The notes beneath the pieces are model-generated. The model had not been told where the DNA came from. It made no database searches and was given only the letters and a program-made list of their open reading frames with translations. Of a DNA stretch of 64,000 nt, positions 23,385-33,379 are shown piece by piece (position 1 is the stretch's first letter; every line of letters starts with the position of its first letter). Both the position numbers and the translations under genes were made by a program. The DNA comes from Hydractinia symbiolongicarpus (lineage: Eukaryota; Cnidaria; Hydrozoa; Anthoathecata; Hydractiniidae): the NCBI RefSeq assembly GCF_029227915.1, contig NC_079886.1, positions 15,910,501 through 15,974,500 on the forward strand, given 5' to 3'.

Positions 23385-24485
23385 ATGAACAAAATGCGAA
23401 ATCGAGTGACATTGAACATAAGTGGTGAAATATTTGAAACTTTGGAAAAAACCCTGTTGAGATACCCTACCACTTTGCTGGGCGATGCTCTCAAAAGAAA
23501 TTGCTATTACTGTCAACATTCAAAGCAATATTTCTTCAATCGAAATCGTCTGTGTTTTGGTGCTATTCTGTATTTTTATCAATCGTATGGGATATTGTCG
23601 TGTCCTTCAGACATATCTATGGACATCTTCGAAGGAGAATGTCAATTTTTTCAACTCCCTGTCAAGAGTATACAGAATATGAGGTCTAAACATGGTATGC
23701 TTCTGCTTGAAGAAACCACACCAGAATGTCATATTGTGACATTTAAACAGAAAATTTGGAATTTATTTGAAAATCCCGAAACTTCAAGTGGGGCAAAGTG
23801 GGTGGCGATATTTTCATTAAGTATGATATCTTTTTCTGTATTCACAACATGCTTAGAGACTCTACCGCAATTTAATAAAACTGCAACACGTATGAATAAA
23901 AATCCATGGGCTTTGATTGAGTTTTCACTAAATATTTGGTTCTTCCTGGAACTATTAGCACGATTCCTTTCCTCTCCTAGAAAGAATAAATTTCTTTTGA
24001 GCTCACTAAATTGGATAGATGCATTTGCTGTCATTCCGTATTTTATTGTGTTATGCATAAGTGCTAAAAATGTGCAGTCATTAGCATTTTTACGTATTCT
24101 TCGATTTATGCGAGTCATTCGATTATTTCGACTTTCAAAACATTCGAAACGCCTACAAGTTGTTGGGGAAATTATCAAATCCAGTATAGGGGACTTGCAG
24201 CTACTGTTGCTATGCTTAGCCATGCTAATGATATTTGGCGGGAGCTTAATGTATTACTTAGAAGGACACTCGAACAGCTCACAATTCTCCAGCATTCCAC
24301 AGGCGTTATGGTGGGCAGTACAAACGATAACTACATTAGGTTACGGTGATGTGTATCCTGTCACTCTTCAGGGTAAACTTCTAGCATCATGTTTCATGGC
24401 ATTTGGAGCTTTAACAATATCATTACCAGTGCTGTCTATTGTAACAAAATTTATGATAATGTACTCACAAAATGTATCAGATTAA
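23385..24485 (+). CDS. Shaker-type voltage-gated K+ channel, Kv-C
   Basis: Intronless coding region for 366 aa, third member of the Kv group in this window. The ATG at 23385 (MNKMRNRVTLNISG) is used; in-frame codons further upstream lack an ATG. The T1 domain is at about residues 7-105 (LNISGEIFETLEKTLLRYP, YFFNRNRLCF, LYFYQSYG). S2 has FLELLARF and S3 has NWIDAFAVIPYF. S4 has Arg at 237, 240, 243, 246 and 249, then Lys252 (RLSKHSKR), the Shaker pattern. The pore reads QTITTLGYGD (GYGD 319-322): both filter threonines are kept and Val is replaced by Leu. S6 has the shared LPVLSIV gate. It is the most canonical of the three and the likeliest to conduct alone. The C-terminus is short. It is separated from Kv-A and Kv-B by about 16 kb of transposon-rich DNA. 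Confidence 0.95.
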   Translation: MNKMRNRVTLNISGEIFETLEKTLLRYPTTLLGDALKRNCYYCQHSKQYFFNRNRLCFGAILYFYQSYGILSCPSDISMDIFEGECQFFQLPVKSIQNMRSKHGMLLLEETTPECHIVTFKQKIWNLFENPETSSGAKWVAIFSLSMISFSVFTTCLETLPQFNKTATRMNKNPWALIEFSLNIWFFLELLARFLSSPRKNKFLLSSLNWIDAFAVIPYFIVLCISAKNVQSLAFLRILRFMRVIRLFRLSKHSKRLQVVGEIIKSSIGDLQLLLLCLAMLMIFGGSLMYYLEGHSNSSQFSSIPQALWWAVQTITTLGYGDVYPVTLQGKLLASCFMAFGALTISLPVLSIVTKFMIMYSQNVSD

Positions 24486-24814
24486 TCAATCTCCATACTA
24501 ATAGTTGTAAATTGTCTCTGCGTTCAAAATGGTCGGACTGCAGCGTTAGTTAACGGCCCCTGCAGAGTAATTTTATTACTTCATGCTAACAAAACAGCAA
24601 CAATGCACGAAATACCAATGCACCTAGATTTTGCCACAGGCAAACGACTAGTCTGTTATATTTTACCATTTTTCATATCTGTCTACTGTACACCTTAAAC
24701 ATGTCACTGAGATCCCATTTATGTGTTCCGGAAGCCGATATCTTCCAACTGGATAGAAAAATGCGTATTTAATGCAATTTAACAGAATGTTTTTTTATAT
24801 AAAAAGATGGATTA
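24486..24814. other. 3' flank of Kv-C
   Basis: Short AT-rich stretch between the Kv-C stop and a MITE. Nothing else is recognised. Confidence 0.5.
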
Positions 24815-25368
24815 CAGTAGACGTCCGTTAATTCGAACACGCAAGGGACTAAATTATTTGTTCGAATTAACGAATGTTCGAATTATCGGAAGTTCAGAAA
24901 AAACAAGAATTTTAATAAACGTTAAAAGGTTTTATGCTAATATAACTTTATTACTACCCCCTTTTTTTAGTACAACTTTTATAAAAATCTTTTAACGTTT
25001 TTTGCTTGGCGATGGGAAAGGCCTCCAAATTCCTTGTAAACTTCATTTTATTGGAAATGCCAATTTAATTGATAAATTGAAAGAAATTTTGCCACCAATG
25101 ATGCAATAAAAATGAATAAAAATGAAAACATTTTTTATTTTTCCATAAGATTTTATTTATAGATACACAAAATTTCGAATTAACGAGCATAATGCAGCCT
25201 TGGGATTAAAAAATTGTTCGAATTAGCGAAATGTTTGAATTAACGAAGTTCGAATTAAGCAGCTCAAAATATAAGACTTTATTAAACCAAACTCAAGGGA
25301 CTTGGAAATTTGTTCGAAATAACGGAAAGTTCGAATTAAGCGGCATTCGAATTAACGGAAGTGTACTG
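24815..25368. mobile_element. pogo/Tigger-like MITE with TA target duplication
   Basis: The 554-bp element starts CAGTAGACGTCCGTTAATTC and its other end, read inward, starts CAGTACACTTCCGTTAATTC. TA dinucleotides flank both ends (24813-24814 and 25369-25370). The ends contain repeated TTCGAATTAACG motifs, as in pogo-type elements. It has no transposase frame, so it is non-autonomous. Confidence 0.8.
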
Positions 25369-25779
25369 TACATAACAAACAGAGCTAGCTATGGTTCTCA
25401 CACCCACACTTACACACCCCTATATCGTTAAGTTCGTAATACCCCATACCCGAAAATGTTATATAATTTTTGATTGTGAAATTTTTACATATAGGAAACA
25501 AAAATTTTAACTCCCCCCTCAATTCTTTTCTTCCTATTTCGAACTTTAAATTTATGCCTGCGTAAGTTGGAACTTTTGTTTCTACTGCAAAACTCGAACT
25601 TAAAAACGAATTTTAAATTTTAAATTGCATTGATTCCTGCTGTTGTTCAAATGAGCACAATTCACACTGCCGTAAAACAAATAAAATTAAGAAGAATGAA
25701 ATGCATAAATATTTTCTTGACGAAAGTAAATTTCTTAATAAACTTAAATGCAAAAGAACCTCAAGACTTCCAGTGCTTT
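25369..25779. other. spacer between two MITEs
   Basis: AT-rich, no gene. The open frames at 25231-25431 and 25630-25872 overlap the mobile elements and are not genes. Confidence 0.5.
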
Positions 25780-26693
25780 CAGTGGCGGATTAAGGGTTGT
25801 CAAGCTAGTCGGGTGGACGCACTTAATTTCCGTCAAAAGCCTTGTTGTTGCAATTTCAAAAATGTATTTTGATTAAGCACAAAAATATGCTTTGGCTTGA
25901 ATTTCTATAGAATTTCTACACATAATACACACAAGTATATATTATATAGTTGAACGCATATTTATCAATGATATGGCGTAATACGTAAGAAACTGCTTAT
26001 TTATCCTGCTACTTGTTTCGCATGTTGTTTCATTAGGGGTGGCGGGGGAGGCACAAATTCAGTTTTTTGCTTTAATTCACTGTAAAAGTTGTAGCGTATA
26101 CCCGCTAATTTAATCTCGTTGCACTTCAACTTACTTGTTGTATTAGGGGGTAAAAATATAAATAATAGTAACATGTAACCGTAAAAAGCATAAGCCAACC
26201 TCCATAATTTTCACACAAGTAAGTCAAATAAGGCGAGAATATTCATTAAGGGGTAGTGGCTTGTGAAATACCGTTAAAAACCGGTAAACACAAAAACAAA
26301 TGATGCTTTGCTTCGTCGCACAATAGTTTTTCGCGACAAAAATAAAATAGTAAACAATATTTTCTCACACAGGGTTTCGTAAAACGGTACTCTTATTCAG
26401 CTGATCACCAAAATTCTATTGAAATATGCTCTCCAGCGTAGAGTAAGCTATGCGGTATACAAAAATTTGTAGTTCTTAAGAAACCGGCTTAAATCTCCGT
26501 ATAAAAGTGGCTAATATATATAGACCTGTCCCTGCTTGGTTTTCCTCATATTGGCTTTATTGTATTTTTAAAATGGGATTATATGCGCTAAGTAAAAAAC
26601 GCCCTGAAACCCCTTGCGTTCTTTTAACGCCCACTTCTTAGTGACTTTGTAAAAAAATGGACTAACTCGTTTAAATTCCTGTATCCGCCCCTG
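25780..26693. mobile_element. non-autonomous hAT-like element, 5-bp target duplication
   Basis: The left end is CAGTGGCGGATTAAGGG and the right end, read inward, is CAGGGGCGGATACAGGA, the typical hAT terminal repeat form. The 5-bp sequence GCTTT flanks both ends (25775-25779 and 26694-26698), a plausible target duplication of the short type known in one hAT group. The 914-bp interior has no transposase. Confidence 0.65.
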
Positions 26694-27670
26694 GCTTTAC
26701 ACAATAAAAGCGGACACTGACTTCGTAAAAAAGTTAACACAAGAGGGACGATTCATATTTCAATTCCTTAGTGATGACGTTTTTAAAAAATCTTATCTGC
26801 AAGTATAGCGGCAGTGGAAATTTTTTTCATTGATTTGCAGAAAAAGACTTCAGTTGAAAAATGTCCGGTTTTTTCGTGATTCCTCGGTTTTTCAGCACGC
26901 CCTGATGTAGCTACAAATAAACATGGTAGTAATTTTATACCTTATCGTTGGATTTGAATCTAACGTTGCTTAATTAGAAGATAGAAAGTGAAGCGTGATG
27001 AATGGTGAGAAAATCATAAATATACTTCATTAAACTTTGTTCCCAACTTGTAGAATTATCATGGCAATTCGCCAGCTATTAATACACCGTTGGTGGCAAA
27101 AAAGAATGTGGTCATCGTTCATATTTCTTTTAAAACAATTTTATAAGAACAGTGGCAAGGCTAAAATATAAATAATTTTTCCTATTTTTCTGTCAAAAGG
27201 GAACATGGAGAACCATCTTTCAAAGTAGAAATTTTAGTAGTATCTTTTGTGGAAATTTAGAAAATTTGTATATATGCGTAGATTTTTGGTTACTTCCTTG
27301 GGGAAATTTCCTGGTTAATATATAAAGAAGGGTATGAAGACAAGAAAACTCACTCAATCAAAATATTATTTTATCTCTCTTTTCTGTTGCTGTCATGTAA
27401 AATATATTAAACTTTTTTTCTGCAATCAGCACAATTATCACAAAGCTTAGAAACAGGTGATTTTACGCTTCATTTAGCCTCAACATTTTTTTGACTTCCA
27501 TTCAGCATGATAGAAAAGCTTGCCGGTTGAGGCAAAAGCATATGAAAAAGACAGCTAGATCATACATTGTTTGAACGCCAGAAAAAGTGCAAAATAAATC
27601 AAAGAATTATGTGTTATTGGGCTTGTCTAAATTACAGTAGATTATACAGAATGTGGTAAAATTACTGAAA
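26694..27670. other. upstream region of gene N1
   Basis: AT-rich. A TATATAAAG box lies at 27319-27327. If it is used, the N1 leader would be over 300 bases, or would contain a small intron. No other feature is seen. Confidence 0.45.
27319..27327 (+). promoter_or_regulatory. putative TATA box of gene N1
   Basis: TATATAAAG lies 344 bases upstream of the N1 ATG, followed about 25 bases on by a TCACTC initiator-like sequence. The long distance to the ATG makes this less certain than the TATA boxes of Kv-B and N2. Confidence 0.35.
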
Positions 27671-30605
27671 ATGAATATTCCATTAACTTTTGCTCTGCTT
27701 GCTTCACTCACGTTAACAATAGAAACAAGACATCAATATGCAGGAAGACACAAAGGTATGACCATGTATCAAGCAATTTAATTCTTCTTCTTCTTCTTCT
27801 TTTTGTTCTTCTTCTTCTCAATTTTTTTAATAATATTTTAGAGATAAGTCAGGTACCACGATTTGTTATTCCCTCAAAATCTGAAGAAACAGTGCAGAAA
27901 CCTAGTGGACTTCCTGCTCCTGAAGTAATAAACATTGTCAAAAAGTCTGGAAGCATTAAGGGGTCTGCTTTACCGGGAGCTTTTGGAGAAGACGATGGGT
28001 TAGGAGACATTTTTGAAGAAAGCGGTAGTGGCAGTGGAAGCGGTAGTGGTGATGTTAAACCACTGCATCAAGTTAAACATGACATTCATCACGACAAGAC
28101 AGCTGAGAATGCTGCAAATTTCGGAAACAACGTAGCACCAAAAGTTGGGATCAACCCATCAAGTGCGTTTATTACTATTGAACCTAATCATAAAGGATTT
28201 AAAGGAGGCGACGCCACCATAGAACACAAACAAAAACAGGGAATAAAGAAACATAAAAAGCCTAAAGTTGTTAAGAAGAAGAAAAAGAAAGCACATAAAA
28301 AAACAAAAGCTTTTAAAAAAGAGAAGTTGATTATTAAGAAAGAAAAATCTGATACAAAGAAAATAAATAAACCCGATATAAAAGTTAAAATCGCGGCTAA
28401 AAATTCTGAGAAAACAGAGTCAGAAATAAAAAAATATAAAAAAAAGAATAATGATGATGACGACGATGATGATGGTGATGATGATTCGGGGCATCAAAAA
28501 GACAAATATATTATGTCGCAAATTCAAAATATTGCAAAACAGATTGATGCTGTGGAAAGGAAAAGAGCTCAGGAAGGAAAAACTAAAAAAGAGAAAAATA
28601 GCAAAGTTAAAACGAAGATGTCAACTGCCATAGACAAACTTGAAAAAGACATTTCGAAGTTTCGATTGAGTAAAGAGACCGTCTCAACAAAAAACACGGT
28701 TGACAATAAACACAAATTAAATGGTAATAGTTCCCAAACAATGGGTAATGCAACTGAAAAGTATGGAGCTGATGAAACGGCACAGACTTCTGGTTACGAG
28801 GAAGTACCAGAAGATCTAAGTCTACAGAAACATGTTGTAAATCATGGTGAAGCTGGGGGTAAGATATTATTTAAACCGGACTATTATTTGGTCTAGGTGT
28901 TAGGCCAAAGAAATTATACCAAATCAAACAACTGTGGATAAACACAAGTACTTTTTTTAGGGGGGTTGGATAATCTGCGAAATTGCTCCAAGCAACCTTT
29001 GAGCAACCTTTTTTGCCGTTTTGAAATCATTCTTTCAGAAACTCAAATACTAGGTCAAAAGTCCAGTCGCTTATAAATAAATACGTGTATTTCATTATTT
29101 TTATATTATTTGGCAATAATATTTCAACATTAGAGATCGGCTGTGATTTTTGCTTAGACTTCCAAGAAGTTCCAATTCCTTAGTATTAGATTTATTAATT
29201 TAATTTCAATTCTTAAAATGATTACTATAATTTAGGTCCTGAAGGCTTTCAATGTCCGTGGGTGTGCTACTGGACCTGTCACTCTTACTGCCCAAAAGAT
29301 TGCTGTAACAACCCGTTTAAATGCCACCCTCAGTGCAAAGAATTCTGCACACCATATTGTAAAGATAAATGCTGCGCTCCAGGAGCAAGACGTCTGCCAA
29401 AACTAGCACTGACATTTCGGACGAAAGCTGAAACGGGGCAAAAACCGGAACAGCATCTTAATCAAACAATGGCAACGGAGAAGAATAAACAACAGGCTCG
29501 CACCGAATCTTCAGAGATTGCAAGTGAAATCGAAGCCTTAAAACAAGCCAGTACATTTGCAGCTCAAGCTCTTGGCTTACCGAACAGCTGTCCTATATTT
29601 TGTCCACGTATTTGCACCCCAGGCCTGTGTAAAGCTGAGTGTTGTAATAGAAATAAATTACCAGCAACTGCAGAAACAAAACAAGCGCCATATATTAGTC
29701 CAGCAAGACCGATTCCACCACATATTGAACCTGTAGTAAATTCAGCAGCTCTGAAAGTTCAAACGTTTTCTTCAACGCAAGGAAGACAAGCACCTTTACC
29801 TCAAATGCCTGCTCAGCCAGCACAGACAACCAAAATATATCCTGCAGCTCCCGCCGCACCAGTGCAAAGTGCTAAGACGAACCAAGCACTTTCAACACCC
29901 GCATCTGCACCGGTTCAAACTGCTAAGGCTCCTCCGCCATCGGCTCAAGCATTACCTGCACCATCTACTGCTGCTGCGCAACAGTCTGTACCACAAGCGT
30001 CTGTAGTACCACAAAATCCTTCAATTTTAACACTTCCTTCAGTACTGTTGCCCTCAGAACCCGCTGTAGCAGTTCCTGCGGCTCCCGGTGCTCCAATTGC
30101 GACAGCAGTAAACAATGAACCAGTCGGATCCGTTGAACCAAGCCAACAAACTGAATCATTTTTGCCAGAATCAGCTACAAATCAAGCCCTGCCTGCCCAA
30201 ACATTTAGTGAAAGTCAAGAAGTGCCTATAAAGCAAACTGAAGTGGGCAAACAAGAAGCACAAATTGTACCATCTGTTGAATCAAATGAATTAGCACCCG
30301 CCGAAGCTACAAGTCAAACAACAGAACCTGAGTCTGCCACTCATATACAGGTGCCTACAACAAATATCCAATTACCACCATCCTCAAATACTGCAGAGCA
30401 CAGTGCGATAGAACAAGCAGCAGGGATTTTGCCCGCTGCGCCATCTACACAAACATTTTATTGTCCAACACCAATCAATTGTCCTGAGGGTGCAGTGGTT
30501 GATCCAGATTATTGTCCACCAATTTGTCGAACGGCTTGCATTGAACAATGTCCAAATGAATGTTGTCCAAACAATGGACGTCCAGTTGTACAGCCCAAAC
30601 ATTAG
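27671..30605 (+). CDS. N1: secreted nematocyst-type protein with SG repeat and four minicollagen CRDs
   Basis: Three exons join in frame: 27671-27755, 27842-28858 and 29236-30605 (both introns phase 1), giving about 823 aa. Residues 1-20 (MNIPLTFALLASLTLTIETR) form a signal peptide. Residues 87-99 (EESGSGSGSGSGD), preceded by other acids, look like a glycosaminoglycan attachment site. A Lys-rich stretch (about 163-197) and an Asp run (about 231-245) follow. The last exon opens with CRD1 (374-391, CPWVCYWTCHSYCPKDCC) and CRD2 (397-414). CRD3 (486-504) has one 4-residue spacing. Next comes a roughly 280-residue Ala/Pro/Gln/Thr linker, then CRD4 (794-811). Such CRDs crosslink minicollagens and NOWA in the nematocyst wall, so a capsule wall or matrix role is inferred. 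There are no Gly-X-Y triplets, so it is not a minicollagen, and no lectin or CAP domain, so it is not NOWA. The second donor lies 13 codons before a stop, so intron retention would give a form without CRDs. Confidence 0.85.
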
Positions 30606-30822
30606 TACTCGTAGTTCATATTTTCTCTTTGTAAATTCGTATATTTTTGATATTGTGTATGCATTACACCACTTTATGTTTGCGTATTTCAATAACATCT
30701 TGCTTGCTAACCTGATCTAGAAAATTAAATTTGTGCTTTTAAAAAATTATTTGCACCATGCAATATCTTATGAAAAATATTTTCTGACGAATTTATACCA
30801 ATACCTTTCAGCGTGGTAAAAG

Positions 30823-30957
30823 AAATCGGAGCGTCAAAAAAACAAATATAAATTCGCAAATTCAAAACATTGCAAAACAAATTGACGCTGTTGAAAAGAA
30901 AAGAGCGCAGAAAGAAAAAACTAAATAAGAGACAAATAGCAAAGTTAAATGAAGATG
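30823..30957 (+). pseudogene. decayed partial copy of N1 Lys-rich exon
   Basis: This stretch matches N1 exon 2 at about 28483-28622 closely by eye (shared runs such as TCGCAAATTCAAAA and AATAGCAAAGTTAA). It has a 2-base deletion and an in-frame stop (CTAAATAAG). Many differences are at third codon positions, as expected if the copy was once under coding selection. It has no recognisable flanking exons. Confidence 0.75.
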
Positions 30958-32652
30958 CCATTTCCTATAGACGAGCATAAAACTTTTTAAAAAAATGCTA
31001 ATGATGTGGTTTTTAGTAGTCACGATCAAAATCTGATCCTTAAAGGGGCTACAAAATATCCCGTTGATTTTTAAATTTAGTGACTTACACGAGACTCGAG
31101 CTAATGGCGGTAAAAAATTTATGAGCACTAAGGAGAAAAGCAACATCTAATATCATTATATTATATTGCATTGGACATCAAAATATAACTGAAAAAGCAG
31201 AAAAGTTTCCGACGTGTAATTGGTATCCATAATTTATTAGATATAAGCATTTACCATACTATTAAATTATGTCTTCTGTGAAATAAATATACAAGATTAT
31301 TGCACATAAAGCCAGTCTAAGTAACAACAGTGACTTTAAAATCATTTTAGAGGTACTAGTCGTTGGCCCGTGGAAAAATCCACGGGTTCGCCCGTCGCAG
31401 CTAAGCTTCCATTTTGCGTGACAGACGAACAGACAGATGTATACGGGCATTTTAATATAGATTAATTACCATCTTTAAGCTAGCAGCATAGCATTTCTTA
31501 CCAAATTAGCTCCTCGTGTTGTCTTGATTCCTTATCAAAACAAACTTTCGATTTATTGATATTTAATATATTTTACAGACCGTATTTCATTTTGGCGCCA
31601 AAAAATATTTTAAAAATAAAGAAGTGGCAAATTCTTCATAACAAAAGTAATTTTACATAAACAGTTTTTTATACAGTCATTCAGCATGCGCAAGGATAGG
31701 GAGTACCGTCCATGTCGGAAATCTTGCTTGAACCGTTTCGTAGCCCCTTTAACATGGCGCATATTTAGTATTTGAAAGCTGCCGATCATATTCTCTGAAG
31801 ATTAAGTCAAGAAAATACGTGATAAGCTTTGTATAGATATAATTGCTACCTCAACTATTATTGCAAGTTCGGGGATTACTTTCTCATGAGTATATAAAAA
31901 ATTGATGGAAAATTAAAAATATTTCAACATTATTATTACGTTCAGTTTTCTTTTGAAAATTGCCACGAAAAAATATTATTCGCCGAAGCATTACGTTCTT
32001 CATATAAATAAAATTCTTTACCATGTCCTACTACTGCTAAACAGCCTTGCTCTGAATGTGCCATTTTTTCAAGCTACAGAAATATGGAGCTGTATCCTAT
32101 TTGACTTCGTTTAACCGTTTGGAATAATGTATACTTTATTCTTACATAAAAACGCGTGCGCAATTAATAACACCGAAGCCGCACATCAACTAACACTGAA
32201 TGATTTTAAATTGTTAAACAATCGTACAAATTAAGCCGCATCTATGTGAAAAAATATTTAATACAATACTTTTTACCGAAAAAGTAAGAATGTCGATGAA
32301 TCATAATGAAGAGTTTGTTTAATCTGTTGTTTTTGATTTATAATCTAATTATAATTAAATCATTATACCGTCGCATTTCTATGAGCCGTTGTAAAAATTG
32401 TGCCTTTGTTAATGAAGCAGTATATTTCAATGAAGGGGGAAATGAATCAGACTACGATATTGTCACTTATCAATTTTTTTATCTAGTTAGTGTTTTATTT
32501 ATACATTGCAGTATCAAGTATCAAAAAGGCCTTGCAACTGAGATTTCCATGAAATTAACTAAGAAGTCGATTTTTCAAAGCATATATTTCTTAAGTTATT
32601 TCTAAAACAATATTAACAAATAATAAATATATACTATTTACAATATACAGGA
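30958..32652. other. no supported gene; one small hairpin-bearing repeat
   Basis: Around 31360-31440 a GC-richer stretch contains the hairpin CCCGTGG-AAAAA-TCCACGGG followed by GTTCGCCCGTC, which looks like part of a dispersed repeat. A shared TTAAAGGGGCTAC motif occurs in opposite orientation near 31042 and 31736. The frame at 32306-32605 (+) has no domain and is not called. Confidence 0.45.
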
Positions 32653-32658
32653 TTTATT
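32653..32658 (-). terminator. polyadenylation signal of the FAM181-like gene
   Basis: AATAAA on the minus strand, about 35 bases beyond the stop codon of the FAM181-like gene. Short but normal 3' UTR placement. Confidence 0.55.
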
Positions 32659-32692
32659 GTAACAAAACTAAGCGTAACAGTCTTAAAACTTT

Positions 32693-33379
32693 TCAAACAA
32701 ATAAGAAATTTAAGTCTGTTACATATGAAGTATCAAACATCGGTTGGTTCTGTAAATTATCATGCATTGGAATCCATTCTGTAAAAGAATCATCAAAGTT
32801 ACTACTTTCAGGATCAAACAGATCTGTTATGTCCAATGATCTAACTAAGTCTTCGCCTGACATGAAATCGTTCGTGACGTCGTCAGATCCATACGAGGAA
32901 GTAGAAAAGCTCCTTTGATAATTAGGTGAAAAAGTCGGAGTCAAGTCATCACTGTCAATAAAAAATTGTTCATACACATTTTGTTTGGAACTCATATTAA
33001 GCACGGTGGTTTCTGGATAAAATGTTCTTTCTTCGAAATCAATGATTCGATTGTATTCCATCGTAGGCGAAGGTGTATTCGATAAGCAGGGTACCTTTTG
33101 CAGCCGCATTCTTCTCTTCCGCAAAGACTTTATTTTTGATTTTGTTATATTTATTCTTTTACTTTTAACTAAAGTGGGCGAGGTTACCTTTTCAAGTGTA
33201 TCAGTGTCGACAGGTTCTGTTTTATGTTGTGCAGATTGTTTTAATTGTTTCTGAAGAAACCGTCTGTGGTTCGTGTTGCGTTTAAAGCAACCTGGTTTTG
33301 AAAGAACTGTCTTTACACTCGAAGACGCATTGTTCATGAACGTCAACAAATTTTCACCGCTAATTTCCATTGGAGACAT
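32693..33379 (-). CDS. FAM181-like protein, probable TEAD-interacting nuclear factor
   Basis: Intronless gene for 228 aa from the ATG at 33379 (MSPMEISGENLL); the frame is open slightly further upstream but without an ATG. Residues 4-50 carry the conserved FAM181 block: LLTFMNNASSSVKTVLSKP followed by a basic segment and NHRRFLQKQLKQ. I recognise this from vertebrate FAM181A/B, where the block reads LLxFIDxASSxIKxALDKP then NHRKYLQKQIK. FAM181A and B are reported to bind TEAD transcription factors. A second basic patch (about 80-100, KSKIKSLRKRRMRLQK) could be a nuclear localisation signal. The rest is Ser/Asp/Pro-rich and disordered, with an acidic C-terminal third (SLDITDLFDPESSNF). It is unrelated to the nematocyst-type neighbours. 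Family assignment rests on one motif recognised from memory. Confidence 0.7.
   Translation of the reverse strand: MSPMEISGENLLTFMNNASSSVKTVLSKPGCFKRNTNHRRFLQKQLKQSAQHKTEPVDTDTLEKVTSPTLVKSKRINITKSKIKSLRKRRMRLQKVPCLSNTPSPTMEYNRIIDFEERTFYPETTVLNMSSKQNVYEQFFIDSDDLTPTFSPNYQRSFSTSSYGSDDVTNDFMSGEDLVRSLDITDLFDPESSNFDDSFTEWIPMHDNLQNQPMFDTSYVTDLNFLFV

Noticed and set aside
30990-31760. TTAAAGGGGCTAC motifs in opposite orientation as ends of a 700-bp element
   Set aside because: Similarity covers only about a dozen bases and no target duplication is visible.
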